Shown: positions 25,020 to 35,813, counted from the first letter of the stretch. The stretch: 64,000 nt of DNA from Cyclobacteriaceae bacterium (GCA_019694875.1 JAIBBC010000002.1:372001-436000); one strand, 5' to 3'. Program-made: numbers and translations. The notes: generated by a model from the sequence alone, not told the origin.

Positions 25020-27476
25020 ATGAGAAAAATTGCTACGCTGGCATTCGTGCTTGCCTTATTAACCTCATTTACCGGATACACTCAAACAGAACAGCAGGCT
25101 CCGTTAGTTTATCAGCCCTCTGCAGAAAAAGTTCACGATCTGGTGCATACGAAACTGGAAGCCCGTTTCGATTATGCCAAATCGCAAATGTTGGGTAAAG
25201 TTTGGATTACGCTCAAGCCACATTTTTACACAACGGATTCATTGAAGCTTGATGCCAAGGGAATGGATTTGCGGGCCGTTCAGCTCGTGAGCAGCACAAA
25301 CGTTCCGCTCAAGTATTCGTATGACGGATGGGTTATCAAAATCAAACTGGATAAGCCCTACACGCGAAACGACAAGTACACAATTTACATCGACTACACA
25401 GCAAAACCGAACGAGCTCAAAGTAAAAGGCAGCGCGGCTATCAACGATGCTAAAGGACTTTATTTCATTAATCCAACCGGAGCCGATAAGAACAAGCCTA
25501 CACAAATCTGGACGCAGGGTGAGACTGAAGCTACTTCAGCCTGGTGCCCAACGATCGATAAACCGAATCAAAAAACAACCAGTGAAATCCTGATGGTTGT
25601 TCCCGACAAGTATGTTACGCTGAGCAACGGAAAACTGGTAAGTCAAACAAAAAATGCTGACGGAACCCGCACCGACCATTGGAAGATGGAATTGCCACAT
25701 GCACCGTATTTGTTCTTCATGGGCGTGGGCGATTATGCGATTGTGAAAGACACGTATAACGGCATGGAGGTTAACTATTATGTTGAGAAGGAATATGCAT
25801 CCGTAGCGAAGAAAATTTTCGGCAACACGCCCGAGATGATCGCATTCTTTGAGAAGGTTACCGGAGTGAAATACCCGTGGGTGAAATACTCACAAATGAC
25901 GGCCCGCGATTACGTGAGCGGTGCCATGGAAAACACGACTGCCACGCTTCATCAGGAAGGTGCCCAGCAGGATGCGCGTGAGCTCGTAGACGAAAACTCA
26001 TGGGAAGGAACCATCGCGCACGAATTGTTTCACCAATGGTTTGGCGACTACGTAACGGCCGAGAGCTGGAGTAACCTTACCGTTAACGAATCATTTGCCG
26101 ACTACAGCGAATACCTGTGGCTCGAACATAAATATGGTGCCGATGATGCCGGGGCTGAGAACTTCACTCAGATGCAGTCATACCTGGGCCAGCCAGAGGA
26201 AAGCGAAAAAGATCTTGTTCGTTTTTACTATGACGACAAGGAAGAGATGTTCGACCTGGTGAGTTATCAGAAAGGTGGTCGCATTTTACACATGCTGCGT
26301 CAGGTTGTGGGCGACAGTGCGTTCTTCAAAGGTCTTAATAAATACCTGACCGATAACAAGTTCGGAACCGGTGAAGCACACCAGTTGCGACTGGCCCTGG
26401 AGTCTGTAAGTGGTAGAGACCTGAACTGGTTCTTCAATCAATGGTATTTCGGGTATGGACATCCCGTGGTGGATATCAGCTATGCCTATGATGATGCGGC
26501 TAAAAAAGTAAGCGTTACCATCAATCAGATGCAGGGTGAGGACAACCTCTTCGAGCTTCCGCTTGACATCGATGTATACAACGGTGCGCAGAAAGTTCGC
26601 TACTCCGTTTGGCTGAACGAAAAGTCAGAAACATTTACATTCCCCTACACAACCCGGCCTGACCTGGTAAATGTTGATGCCAACAAGTTTACGTTGTGGC
26701 AGAAGACCGATAACAAAACACTCGATAACTACATACATCAGTACAAGTATGCCGGTAGCTATCTCGATCGGAGAGAGGCGTTTATTGCCGCGTTGAAACA
26801 AACCGATAATCCGAAAGCCATCGAATTGCTGAAGCTTGCGATGACCGATAAGTCTGCACGCATGAGAAGGGGAAATTTATCACGCATCAACCCGGCCGAC
26901 AAAAATCTGTTGGCAGCACTTGAACCGAGCATTGTCGACCTCGCGAAGAACGATAAAGCCAAACTTGTACGGGCGCAGGCGATTTCATTGCTGGCAAATC
27001 TGAAGAAAGCAGAATACACCGAGATCTTTAAAGCCGGATTGAACGACTCGTCATACAGTGTTGCAGGAGCATCGCTTTACGGATTGTCGCAACTGGATAA
27101 AACCCTCGCCTTGGCGGAAGCTAAAAAGCTGGCTGCTAAACCGAACAAAGGCTCATTAAAAGATGCTATCGCGAAAGCGTATATGCTTTCCGGATCAGAA
27201 GAGTTGTTCCCTTCCGTTTACGAAGATTTCAAGAAAATGCAATGGTGGGAGCAACTCGGCCAGGTGAATGATTTTGCAACGTATTTGTCGGAGATTAAGA
27301 GTTCGGATAAAGTAAAAAAGGGAGTTGACTTGATCATCACCGGCAGCAAGGGGATCCCGGAGCAGTATCACAGTCAGACGAACGTGATGATCAATAAAGC
27401 AATCCAGATCGTGATTGATAAAAAAGCGAGTGATAAAAAACTAAAGGCAGAACTGGAAAAGAAACTTCTTAAGTAA
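25020..27476 (+). CDS. Exported M1 family aminopeptidase
   Basis: 818 residues with a signal peptide (MRKIATLAFVLALLTSFTGY). The substrate-anchoring motif GAMEN (about 302-306) and the zinc motif HELFHQWFG, followed 18 residues later by the ligand Glu in NESFADYSEY, define a catalytically complete M1 gluzincin. The C-terminal 250 residues are HEAT/ARM-like helices (KAKLVRAQAISLLANLKK, SSYSVAGASLYGLSQL), the usual cap of this family. It should trim N-terminal residues from peptides in the periplasm. It starts 19 bp after hslV, so both are probably on one transcript. Confidence 0.92.
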   Translation: MRKIATLAFVLALLTSFTGYTQTEQQAPLVYQPSAEKVHDLVHTKLEARFDYAKSQMLGKVWITLKPHFYTTDSLKLDAKGMDLRAVQLVSSTNVPLKYSYDGWVIKIKLDKPYTRNDKYTIYIDYTAKPNELKVKGSAAINDAKGLYFINPTGADKNKPTQIWTQGETEATSAWCPTIDKPNQKTTSEILMVVPDKYVTLSNGKLVSQTKNADGTRTDHWKMELPHAPYLFFMGVGDYAIVKDTYNGMEVNYYVEKEYASVAKKIFGNTPEMIAFFEKVTGVKYPWVKYSQMTARDYVSGAMENTTATLHQEGAQQDARELVDENSWEGTIAHELFHQWFGDYVTAESWSNLTVNESFADYSEYLWLEHKYGADDAGAENFTQMQSYLGQPEESEKDLVRFYYDDKEEMFDLVSYQKGGRILHMLRQVVGDSAFFKGLNKYLTDNKFGTGEAHQLRLALESVSGRDLNWFFNQWYFGYGHPVVDISYAYDDAAKKVSVTINQMQGEDNLFELPLDIDVYNGAQKVRYSVWLNEKSETFTFPYTTRPDLVNVDANKFTLWQKTDNKTLDNYIHQYKYAGSYLDRREAFIAALKQTDNPKAIELLKLAMTDKSARMRRGNLSRINPADKNLLAALEPSIVDLAKNDKAKLVRAQAISLLANLKKAEYTEIFKAGLNDSSYSVAGASLYGLSQLDKTLALAEAKKLAAKPNKGSLKDAIAKAYMLSGSEELFPSVYEDFKKMQWWEQLGQVNDFATYLSEIKSSDKVKKGVDLIITGSKGIPEQYHSQTNVMINKAIQIVIDKKASDKKLKAELEKKLLK

Positions 27477-27539
27477 TTTCAGTAGTTGAACCGGGCGGCC
27501 GATAGTTGTATTTTAGTCAGCTCAAAACTGGTACAGAAA

Positions 27540-28256
27540 GTGGTGATTCGCGTTACAGTTCTGTTTACGCTTATTTCAATAGCCGCGTTTGGGCAGGAGG
27601 AGAATATTTTTCTTACCCGAAAGGTTAACAAGGGGATTTACTACTCCTATCGGCAGTTCAGGGCAAACATCCCGGATGAAACAGAAAATTTCGAGTGCAA
27701 ACCGCTTGAAGAACTTCTGTTTTACGTTCCGAATACGGTGCTGTTAACGGGCATCCTTCCCAATCAAACCGGCAGCGACACAACCCGGTTAATGTATATG
27801 CTTCACGATTCGGAGAAGAAAAAGAAGAAGATTAAAAATGCATATGCTTTTTCGGACGGACGTAACGTGTACATCAATTCGGCTATGTATCAGAGTCACA
27901 GTGATTATTACCTGAAAGTTCTTGACCTCGGAAGGATTGTGTATACCCGTGATCCCATTATGGAAAAAATGTCACGCTCAGGAACCGGGGCAATGGTGGG
28001 AATATTCGTAGGAGGAATCATTGTGGGAGGTTTGGGAGCCACCATTGGACATTCATCTTCGCACCTGGATTCGAGGGGTGTAATCATCTTTGCTGAAGAC
28101 GATGGCGTGCCATACATTCTAAACAAAAAAACCATTACATCTATTCTGGCAAACCACGATCCTGAACTTTATAAACAGTATCAGCAGGAAGCCGAGCCGG
28201 AAAGTGAAGGCGTGCTTGAGAAATATGTACTGCTCTTCAATCAGCGGAATCCGTAA
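27540..28256 (+). CDS. Exported protein of unknown function with Gly-rich hydrophobic segment
   Basis: 238 residues from a GTG start at 27540 (MVIRVTVLFTLISIAAFGQ gives a good signal peptide). The frame is open back to a TTG at 27486, which would add 18 polar residues before the signal and is less likely. The mature part has a strand-rich region around LLFYVPNTVLLTG and GRNVYINSAMYQ. A Gly-rich hydrophobic segment (GAMVGIFVGGIIVGGLGA, about residues 155-175) suggests membrane insertion. I recognise no family. The 3' end overlaps the convergent AI-2E family gene by 20 bp. Confidence 0.65.
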   Translation: MVIRVTVLFTLISIAAFGQEENIFLTRKVNKGIYYSYRQFRANIPDETENFECKPLEELLFYVPNTVLLTGILPNQTGSDTTRLMYMLHDSEKKKKKIKNAYAFSDGRNVYINSAMYQSHSDYYLKVLDLGRIVYTRDPIMEKMSRSGTGAMVGIFVGGIIVGGLGATIGHSSSHLDSRGVIIFAEDDGVPYILNKKTITSILANHDPELYKQYQQEAEPESEGVLEKYVLLFNQRNP

Positions 28257-29325
28257 CGGGCGCGGGCGTTTCCGGAGTTGCGACCTTATCGGGTTCGTCT
28301 TGTTTATCTTCCAGCAAAATCACGAACGGTTTTAAATGCCTGGAGTATGCGAGCAGCACGCGGATAACCCCGGTAATCGGCACCGCTAAAATCATCCCGG
28401 CAATTCCTAAAATCTTACCACCAATCAGTAACGCAATAATCGCAGCCAGTGCATTGATGCTTACTTTGGAACCTGTAATTCGCGGGGTGATAAAATTGCC
28501 TTCCAGGAATTGCACGGTTGAAAAAATCGCCACCACGCCAACTGCGTACCAGGCGCTGTCTTTGGTAAGCAACGCAAAAAGCGCAGGCAGAAGTGCGGCA
28601 ATGAAAATACCCACGTACGGAATGATGATCAGAATCCCGGACAACGCCCCGAAGAAGAACGCATGATCGATGCCGAGAATCAACAACCCGATCGTATTGG
28701 CCGTGCCGACAATCAGCGTTACAATCAGCAGTCCTGAAATGTAGCCCTTCAGTACGGTATCAATTTCTTTTTTCCATTTCAATTCTTCGTGATGCGGCAG
28801 CAACGCCAGGAAGAACTTTTTGAAGCGGTCGCGGTAGATCAAAAACAGGAAAATATAAATTGGGATCTGAATCATCAGCGAAAGCGTGTTGGTGGTCGAC
28901 ACCAGAAAATTGGTTACATAAACCGTTACACTTTTTAGTGATTCTTTGATGAGGCCGGTTTGATCATCTTCGGTAAATCCGAGGGTGTTTTGTATTTGCA
29001 TGCTCACGCTGTCAACCAGCGCGCGATACCTGCTTTCCAGATTCGGAAGGTCACCGATGAGTGAAGTCAGTTGATTCCCGATGATCCACATAATCCCCAC
29101 GAAAATGATCACCGAAAGGATCAGCACCACCACAACGGAGAGTGTAAGCGACAGCTTTTTTTCAAACCAGTTTACCACCGGAAGAAGCACGATCGAGAGG
29201 AAAGCAGCGATGAGCAAAGGGATTACAATATCGGCAGCTAACACAGTCGCGAGGATGGATAACGCAATGATCATGAACAACTTGTAGATATAGTCAAGTC
29301 GGTCGAACGGTTTTGAAACTTCCAT
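28237..29325 (-). CDS. AI-2E family transporter
   Basis: 362 residues with about seven or eight transmembrane helices. The layout (two N-terminal helix pairs, a periplasmic helical segment about 85-150, then helices with SGLLIVTLIVGTANTIGLLI, GIDHAFFFGALSGILIIIPY and LAAIIALLIGGKILGIAGM) is that of the AI-2 exporter-like superfamily (TqsA/PerM/YtvI). Members export small molecules or act as sodium/proton antiporters; the substrate here cannot be told. The C-terminus is a Pro/Asp-rich cytoplasmic tail. It is divergent from the second M1 peptidase gene, whose likely promoter begins inside its first codons. Confidence 0.88.
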   Translation of the reverse strand: MEVSKPFDRLDYIYKLFMIIALSILATVLAADIVIPLLIAAFLSIVLLPVVNWFEKKLSLTLSVVVVLILSVIIFVGIMWIIGNQLTSLIGDLPNLESRYRALVDSVSMQIQNTLGFTEDDQTGLIKESLKSVTVYVTNFLVSTTNTLSLMIQIPIYIFLFLIYRDRFKKFFLALLPHHEELKWKKEIDTVLKGYISGLLIVTLIVGTANTIGLLILGIDHAFFFGALSGILIIIPYVGIFIAALLPALFALLTKDSAWYAVGVVAIFSTVQFLEGNFITPRITGSKVSINALAAIIALLIGGKILGIAGMILAVPITGVIRVLLAYSRHLKPFVILLEDKQDEPDKVATPETPAPVTDSAD

Positions 29326-29342
29326 GCTTAAAACTACTTTAG
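29313..29342 (+). promoter_or_regulatory. Candidate promoter of the second M1 peptidase gene
   Basis: TTG at 29313-29315 and TACTTTAG at 29335-29342 are separated by 19 bp. The last A of the -7 element departs from TAnnTTTG at one position. The start codon is 25 bp downstream. Confidence 0.45.
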
Positions 29343-29367
29343 GGGCTCTTATAAAAGTACAATTAAT

Positions 29368-31020
29368 ATGAAAAAATACGGCATTGTTTTCCTCCTCGTG
29401 CTGATTGTGGGTTCGGTTCAGGCCCAGGGACTATTCTCGAACAAAAAGTATACGCGACAGGATACGCTGCGCGGTTCCATCACCAAAGAACGTGCGTGGT
29501 GGGATTTGCAAAAGTATGAACTCTCGGTTTCGGTTAACCCGACAGCCAAGTCAATCAAGGGAAGCAACGTGGTATCGTATAAGGTGCTGGAAGAAAATAA
29601 CGTGATGCAGATCGACCTGCAGGCACCGATGAACATCGACAAGGTGACCCAGGATGGCCAAACGCTTACGGTAAGGCATGAAGGCAATGCGCACTTTGTT
29701 ACGCTCGCCAAAAAGCAGGTGCCGGGAACGCTGAATACGATCACAATTGAATTCTCCGGTAATCCAACGGTTGCTAAAAATGCACCGTGGGATGGTGGCT
29801 TCTCGTGGGGAAAAGATTCAAACGGTAAAGACTTTGTTGCCACTTCTTGCCAGGGCATCGGTGCAAGCTTGTGGTGGCCGTGCAAAGACCACATGTATGA
29901 TGAACCCGATAATGGAATGACCATTAACCTGAACGTTCCGGGAGACCTCATCGGGGTTTCAAACGGCCGTCTGAAAAAACAGAAAGTTGAAAAAGACAAA
30001 ACAAAAACCTTCACGTGGGTAGTGGTTAACCCGATTAACAACTACGGTGTTAACGTGAACATCGGTGACTATGCCAACTTCACGGAAAAGTATAAAGGTG
30101 AAAAGGGCTTGCTCGACATGGATTTCTGGGTGTTGAAAAGCGATCTCGAGAAAGCAAAAGAACATTTTAAAGATGCTGCCCGTACCATGGAAGCGTTCGA
30201 ATATTGGTTCGGGCCGTATCCGTTCTATGAAGACAGCTATAAACTTGTTCAGGTGCCTTACCTGGGAATGGAGCACCAAAGCTCAGTAACGTATGGCAAC
30301 CAGTTTAAGAACGGATACCTGGGCTCGGATCTGAGCGGTACCGGCTGGGGATTGAAGTGGGACTACATCATCGTTCACGAATCCGGCCACGAGTGGTTCG
30401 CGAATAATATCACGTACAAAGACATTGCCGACATGTGGATTCACGAAGGCTTTACGATGTATTCGGAGTGCTTGTTTGTAGAGAAGTTTTATGGCAAGGA
30501 AGCTGGCGCAGAATACAGCCGTGGCGTACGTTTTGGAATTTCAAACCAGTCACCGATTATCGGAAACTACGGAGTGAATTCGGAAGGTTCAGGCGACATG
30601 TACAACAAAGGCAACGCCATGCTGCACACGCTTCGCCAGTGGGTGAACAATGACGAATACTGGAGAGCCATGCTGCGTGGTCTGAACAAAGAGTTCTACC
30701 ACCAGGTAGTAACCACGAAGCAGGTGGAAGACTACATGGCGAAAAGCCTCAACCTCAATTTGGCAAAGTTCTTCGATCAATACTTGCGCGATACCCGCAT
30801 CCCGACATTTGAATACCTGGTGAAAGACGGCAACCTTACCTACCGCTGGTCGAACTGCGTGCGCGGATTTGATATGCCGGTAAAGGTTTGGATTGATGGA
30901 AAGGAAAAAGTGTTAAAGGCTTCTACCCGTCCTCAGACAGAAAAGCTGGAGGCTCAGACCGCTACTGTAAAGGTTGATCCGAACTACTACGTGTATTCGT
31001 TCAATGCTTTAGGCAACTAA
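29368..31020 (+). CDS. Exported M1 family metallopeptidase, short form
   Basis: 550 residues with a signal peptide (MKKYGIVFLLVLIVGSVQAQ). The exopeptidase loop is GMEHQS rather than GAMEN, as in the short M1 branch. The zinc motif HESGHEWF is followed 18 residues on by the ligand Glu in MWIHEGFTMYSE, so the active site is complete. The long C-terminal helical cap of the larger M1 proteins is missing; the protein ends soon after a small strand domain. It likely acts on periplasmic peptides together with the M1 enzyme at 25020. A hairpin lies between it and the convergent aminotransferase gene. Confidence 0.9.
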   Translation: MKKYGIVFLLVLIVGSVQAQGLFSNKKYTRQDTLRGSITKERAWWDLQKYELSVSVNPTAKSIKGSNVVSYKVLEENNVMQIDLQAPMNIDKVTQDGQTLTVRHEGNAHFVTLAKKQVPGTLNTITIEFSGNPTVAKNAPWDGGFSWGKDSNGKDFVATSCQGIGASLWWPCKDHMYDEPDNGMTINLNVPGDLIGVSNGRLKKQKVEKDKTKTFTWVVVNPINNYGVNVNIGDYANFTEKYKGEKGLLDMDFWVLKSDLEKAKEHFKDAARTMEAFEYWFGPYPFYEDSYKLVQVPYLGMEHQSSVTYGNQFKNGYLGSDLSGTGWGLKWDYIIVHESGHEWFANNITYKDIADMWIHEGFTMYSECLFVEKFYGKEAGAEYSRGVRFGISNQSPIIGNYGVNSEGSGDMYNKGNAMLHTLRQWVNNDEYWRAMLRGLNKEFYHQVVTTKQVEDYMAKSLNLNLAKFFDQYLRDTRIPTFEYLVKDGNLTYRWSNCVRGFDMPVKVWIDGKEKVLKASTRPQTEKLEAQTATVKVDPNYYVYSFNALGN

Positions 31021-31033
31021 AATACAACTTCAG

Positions 31034-31061
31034 GGTTTCGGGTTATCTTTAACCTGAAACC
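31034..31061. terminator. Hairpin between convergent genes, possible bidirectional terminator
   Basis: GGTTTCGGGTTA (31034-31045), loop TCTT, TAACCTGAAACC (31050-31061); all pairs form with one G-U. The T tracts on both sides are weak, so termination strength is uncertain. Confidence 0.45.
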
Positions 31062-31089
31062 TTGAACTTTAAACTTTCAAACTTAGATA

Positions 31090-32274
31090 TCAGCTGTTCT
31101 CAATCGCTTCAAGAATCACTTCGCACGACTCCCGGATTTGTTCTTCTGAAATCGTAAGGGGAGGAGCGATACGGAAGCTGTACGGGTGCGATAAAAACCA
31201 GTAGCAGATTACACCTTTCTGTTTCGCGTATTCAACAATCCGGTTAACACGCTCGGCCGAATCAAAATCAACGGCAAACATTAATCCGAAACGCCTCACT
31301 TCACGAATGTGCCTGTGCCGAAGCAGCTGTTCGAACAGTTTCCCTTTTTGTTCTACAGTCTGCAATAATTTTTCCTGTTCAATAACTTCCAGCGTGGCCA
31401 GCGCAGATGCACAGCAAACCGGGTTTCCGCCAAACGTGGTGATATGGCCCAGCATGGGATCATGCGTAAGCATGCCCATAATTTTCTTATCGGCAATAAA
31501 TGCTCCGATAGGCAACCCGCCCCCGAAAGCTTTTGCTGTCGTAAGAATGTCGGGCACAATATCGAACTGCTCGAATGCGAACAGGGTGCCGGTGCGTCCC
31601 ATTCCGCATTGAATTTCATCCAGGATTAACAGCGTTCCGGTTTCGTTACAGCGTTTCCGCAATGCCTTCATATAACTTTTGGAAGGAACCCGCACTCCCG
31701 CATCGCCCTGAATCGTTTCGATGATGATGCAGGCAGTAGCTTCTGTAATTTGTTTTAAATCTTCTTCAACATTAAAGTCGATAAACGTTACGTCAGGTAG
31801 TAACGGCCGGAAGGCCTGCTTCTTTACTTCGTTACCGGATACGCTGAGCGACCCGTGCGTGCTGCCGTGATACGACTTCCGGCACGAAATGATTTGCGTG
31901 CGGCCCGTAACACGTTTGGCGAGCTTCAATGCACCTTCGTTGGCTTCCGTACCCGAGTTTACAAAGTATACGCAGTTCAGCGAAGGTGGCAGAAGGCTGG
32001 TGAGTTTTTGCGCCAGCAGGTTGGAACTCGACTGAATGTATTCACCAAACACCATTACATGCAGGTGCTTGTCGAGCTGGTCTTTGATGGCTTTGATCAC
32101 ATGCGGATGGCGATGCCCGATGTTGCTTACGCCAATGCCGGAGATAAGGTCGGTGTATCGCTTTCCTTCCGGGGAATACAGGTAAATGCCTTCGGCCCGT
32201 TCAATGGAAATCAGGAAAGGTGCATCGTTTGTTTGCGCGAGCTTGTTTAAGAAGATCTCCGGGCTGAATTCCAT
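31090..32274 (-). CDS. PLP-dependent class III aminotransferase
   Basis: 394 residues, fold type I. The PLP-binding aspartate lies in LLILDEIQCGMGRTG and the Schiff-base lysine in TTAKAFGGGLPIG; cofactor phosphate contacts are suggested by YFVNSGTEANEGALKLA. The overall form is close to acetylornithine or succinylornithine aminotransferases (ArgD type), but class III enzymes with other amine substrates look alike, and no arginine gene is adjacent. A minus-strand TAGTTTTG lies at 32280-32287, very near the start codon. Confidence 0.85.
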   Translation of the reverse strand: MEFSPEIFLNKLAQTNDAPFLISIERAEGIYLYSPEGKRYTDLISGIGVSNIGHRHPHVIKAIKDQLDKHLHVMVFGEYIQSSSNLLAQKLTSLLPPSLNCVYFVNSGTEANEGALKLAKRVTGRTQIISCRKSYHGSTHGSLSVSGNEVKKQAFRPLLPDVTFIDFNVEEDLKQITEATACIIIETIQGDAGVRVPSKSYMKALRKRCNETGTLLILDEIQCGMGRTGTLFAFEQFDIVPDILTTAKAFGGGLPIGAFIADKKIMGMLTHDPMLGHITTFGGNPVCCASALATLEVIEQEKLLQTVEQKGKLFEQLLRHRHIREVRRFGLMFAVDFDSAERVNRIVEYAKQKGVICYWFLSHPYSFRIAPPLTISEEQIRESCEVILEAIENS

Positions 32275-32307
32275 GGCCGCAAAACTATAAAGAGTTGGGC
32301 ACAGCCG

Positions 32308-32344
32308 GAAATAAAAACGGCTCCGGGGGAGCCCGGAACCGTTT
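32308..32344 (-). terminator. Terminator of the 58-residue membrane protein gene
   Basis: On the minus strand a stem AAACGGTTCCGG (complement of 32333-32344) pairs with CCGGAGCCGTTT (complement of 32315-32326) with one mismatch, and a T-rich run (TTTTTATTT) follows. It separates the small gene from the aminotransferase gene downstream. Confidence 0.65.
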
Positions 32345-32390
32345 TAAACAACCAATTTTAAATTATAAAAAAATACAACCCCTTGTATTT

Positions 32391-32567
32391 TCAATTGTTG
32401 AGTACGGACGCTTTTGAAGAAAAGCTGTCAGGTTTGCTTTCGGTTGCCACCGAGATAATGATACCCGCTGCAATGATCGCCAGTAGTATGATTACCTGCT
32501 TGAACCGGGATATGATCCCTGTGTTCCCCATGTCTCTGTACATCCCCTTCGTCATAAGCTTTACCAT
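32391..32567 (-). CDS. 58-residue single-pass membrane protein
   Basis: The minus strand from the ATG at 32567 reads MVKLMTKGMYRDMGNTGIIS, then RFKQVIILLAIIAAGIIISV and a polar tail ending VLNN. One clear transmembrane helix follows a basic N-terminus. ATGs at residues 5 and 9 are alternative starts. A good terminator follows the stop, which supports a transcribed unit. No family is recognised. Confidence 0.55.
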   Translation of the reverse strand: MVKLMTKGMYRDMGNTGIISRFKQVIILLAIIAAGIIISVATESKPDSFSSKASVLNN

Positions 32568-32674
32568 TTCGTACAGTACAAAGGTGCACCCTTCCGGCAG
32601 CGTATTCTGCCCGAATACAGGTCAAATCCTACATCCGTGAGGTTGAAGCTTCGATTGGCGACAAAGCGGAAAGG

Positions 32675-33148
32675 TTATTTTTTGTCTTTTTCAAAATTGG
32701 CGACCAACGTGATGAAATCGCGGACGAGATCATTGGGGACGGTTACCGACAGGTGATATTGCTGAATTTGCCACCCTTTCGGTGTTTTCTCCAGAATACC
32801 GCTGCCCCTGCAAACCCCCATCCACGTGGTTAAAAGTTCTGAAAACCATACAAACCTGCCGTCATTACTTACATGAACTGACCGCCCGTAAGCCTTGAAG
32901 TCCCAGGCTTTTCCGCGATCGAAATAGGGTTTGGCGAACGCGAGAAACTGTTGCTTGTTCCAGCGCTCGGTAGCGTCTGTTCCGATAAAGATGCCGTTAT
33001 CGGCAATCATCCCGAAGTAGGCGTTTGCATCGGCTTTGGTAGCCGCCAGGTGCCAGTCGTCAATAAACGTGTGAATGGCCGTGGTATCGGTTTGGGAGAA
33101 AGCCGGTGCGGCAACAAAAATGAGCAGGACAAACAGTAATCGTTTCAT
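32675..33148 (-). CDS. Exported SnoaL/NTF2-like protein
   Basis: 157 residues with a signal peptide (MKRLLFVLLIFVAAPAFSQ). The mature part has the NTF2-like order of helix and sheet (FIDDWHLAATKADANAYFGM, then IADNGIFIGTDATERWNK, FVWFSELLTTW, GWQIQQYHLSVTVPND), matching the SnoaL_3/DUF4440 group. These small cone-shaped folds bind ligands or catalyse isomerisations, but most exported members have no known role. It lies 3 bp after the DnaJ-TPR gene on the same strand, so the two form an operon. Confidence 0.82.
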   Translation of the reverse strand: MKRLLFVLLIFVAAPAFSQTDTTAIHTFIDDWHLAATKADANAYFGMIADNGIFIGTDATERWNKQQFLAFAKPYFDRGKAWDFKAYGRSVHVSNDGRFVWFSELLTTWMGVCRGSGILEKTPKGWQIQQYHLSVTVPNDLVRDFITLVANFEKDKK

Positions 33149-33151
33149 AAG

Positions 33152-34351
33152 CTATCGGCAATATTTTGTTTGAAGTTCTTCAATTCCGGTGGCACCCAGA
33201 TCTTTTGCTTTACGCAGATCGGCACATGCGCTGCGGTATTTCTTTTGTAAGCCGTTGAGTACGGCACGCGAGCGATAACCCTCCGGCCGGTTGGGTCGCA
33301 GGTAGATCGCCAGCTCGAGGTCGGGTTCTGCTTCTTTAAAATCGTTCAGCGAAATTTCCGTATCGGCTTTCAGGACGAAGATTTCAAAGTAGCGGTCGGG
33401 AATATCTTTCGGATCGAGCATCACCATGAAAGCCTCCCCGTAAATATCGGTCATGTTATTGCGGAAGGCTTTCTCGCCCAGATCGAGATAAAACATAGCC
33501 TCTTCCTTGTTTTGAAGATGATCGAGGTTGAGTGATGCAATCCGGTAGATCAGCTCCAGGCTCCAGGGCTTCTCGCTGTGTAACTGCTTGAGCGACTGCA
33601 GCGCGTCACGGTATTGCCCAAGATTAAACTGGCAGATGTAAATCCGTTCAAGTGTTTCCGACTGGCCGCGGTCCTGGTATTTTTTGTAATACTGAAAGTA
33701 ATAAAGTGCGCGCTCAAAATTTCGTCTTGAAAGATACAGCTCACCCATGCGGCCTGTTTCACTGATCAGGCTGTCGCGCGTGTCGCGGAAAACAAATTCC
33801 ATCGGTGCATTCTTCGTGAGCAATCCGATTTTGCTGATGGCTTCATCAATTTTACCGGCCCCGAAAAGGGCATTTACTTCGCGTGCCTTCAAAACATTTT
33901 CATGGTGGATGCGCGCTTCATACCGGTCGAAGAAAAAGCTCGCGAGGTGTACAATGCCGAATGAGATTCCGGAAAGCACAAGGAACACGAGAAAGGCGAG
34001 ACCCTGCACTTTAAAATAACTGCCGGTGATCGTATACGTTTTTTCTGTTTTCGGTGCGTATTGCCTGCGGGCTTGGTATTGTCTCCGCCTCATTTCACGG
34101 GCGTATGCTTCCGCTGCGTGTGTGGCCGACTGCGTTTCATAGGTATAGAAACGTGAATCGTAACGGGACTTCTTCAGCGGGTCGGAGAGAGTGTGATACG
34201 CTTCATTAACCTGTTTGAAAATTTCTTCTGCAATGGGATTGTTCGGATTCCGGTCCGGGTGGTACTGCATGGCCAGCCGCTTGAAGGCCGCGCGGATTTG
34301 CGCAGCGGTGGCGGTTTGGGGCAAGCCCAGTATTTGGTAATAATCCTGCAC
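33152..34351 (-). CDS. Membrane DnaJ-domain protein with TPR repeats
   Basis: 399 residues. The N-terminal J domain (about 1-68) has the HPD motif in QYHPDRNP, needed to stimulate Hsp70. A basic linker with [11 protein letters not shown] and a transmembrane helix (about 113-137) follow. The remaining 260 residues are TPR-like helical repeats ([55 protein letters not shown]). If the J domain is cytoplasmic the TPR part is periplasmic. The zinc and substrate domains of true DnaJ are absent, so this is a specialised co-chaperone. Confidence 0.88.
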   Translation of the reverse strand: MQDYYQILGLPQTATAAQIRAAFKRLAMQYHPDRNPNNPIAEEIFKQVNEAYHTLSDPLKKSRYDSRFYTYETQSATHAAEAYAREMRRRQYQARRQYAPKTEKTYTITGSYFKVQGLAFLVFLVLSGISFGIVHLASFFFDRYEARIHHENVLKAREVNALFGAGKIDEAISKIGLLTKNAPMEFVFRDTRDSLISETGRMGELYLSRRNFERALYYFQYYKKYQDRGQSETLERIYICQFNLGQYRDALQSLKQLHSEKPWSLELIYRIASLNLDHLQNKEEAMFYLDLGEKAFRNNMTDIYGEAFMVMLDPKDIPDRYFEIFVLKADTEISLNDFKEAEPDLELAIYLRPNRPEGYRSRAVLNGLQKKYRSACADLRKAKDLGATGIEELQTKYCR

Positions 34352-34493
34352 GGGGTCGTAATTCTCTAACTAACGAATTTACGGGATTTTAGTATACGTC
34401 ACCCAACCTCCTAACCACCCGTCATGCTGAGGGTCTTCATGACCTGAAGCTTCCCCTGTTCGAAGAACCCTTTAGCTTCATCAAACTAACCCC

Positions 34494-34526
34494 TGTAAAA
34501 AACAAAACCCCGCGAACTTCGCAGGG
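34494..34526 (-). terminator. Terminator of gap
   Basis: On the minus strand CCCTGCG (complement of 34520-34526) pairs with CGCGGGG (complement of 34508-34514) around loop AAGTT, followed by TTTTGTTTTTTA (complement of 34496-34507). It lies 33 bp past the gap stop codon. Confidence 0.75.
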
Positions 34527-34558
34527 CTTCGTTTACAATAAACAATTTAAACTATTTC

Positions 34559-35575
<1,017 letters not shown>

Positions 35576-35591
35576 TTAATTTTTACCGCGA

Positions 35592-35622
35592 CAAAAATAT
35601 GATTCGCTGCCTCTAAAACCAA
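35592..35622 (-). promoter_or_regulatory. Promoter of gap
   Basis: On the minus strand TTG (complement of 35620-35622) and TATTTTTG (complement of 35592-35599) are separated by 20 bp. The gap start codon lies about 32 bp downstream. Confidence 0.65.
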
Positions 35623-35661
35623 TTAAAGAGCAGTTCGGTTCAGTATTTTTTACCGCTCACG

Positions 35662-35692
35662 TTTGCAAATCCCCTTTGAGGATTTATCTTTG
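35662..35692 (+). promoter_or_regulatory. Promoter of tRNA-Glu
   Basis: TTTG at 35662-35665 and TATCTTTG at 35685-35692 are separated by 19 bp, an exact match to the Bacteroidota consensus. The tRNA begins 50 bp after the -7 element. Confidence 0.7.
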
Positions 35693-35741
35693 CGACTCAA
35701 TTTTCCGACCGGCCTCAAAATCGCTTCGGAAACGCGAACAA

Positions 35742-35813
35742 GGTCTGTTCGTCTAGGGGTTAGGACACCAGATTTTCATTCTGGTAACACGGGTTCGATT
35801 CCCGTACAGACTA
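35742..35813 (+). tRNA. tRNA-Glu (anticodon TTC)
   Basis: A 72-nt cloverleaf: acceptor GGTCTGT pairs with ACAGACT (one G-U), anticodon stem CCAGA/TCTGG encloses loop TTTTCAT with anticodon TTC, and T arm ACGGG-TTCGATT-CCCGT is perfect. The discriminator base is A35813 and CCA is not encoded. It has its own promoter and terminator. Confidence 0.96.

Noticed and set aside
32280-32287. TAGTTTTG on the minus strand as promoter of the aminotransferase gene
   Set aside because: No -33 partner, and the start codon would lie at or before the start site.
34424-34480. Pieces of a CATGCTGAG / TTCGAAG type intergenic repeat
   Set aside because: The stretch resembles a common dispersed repeat, but it is short and degenerate and no second copy is in the window.
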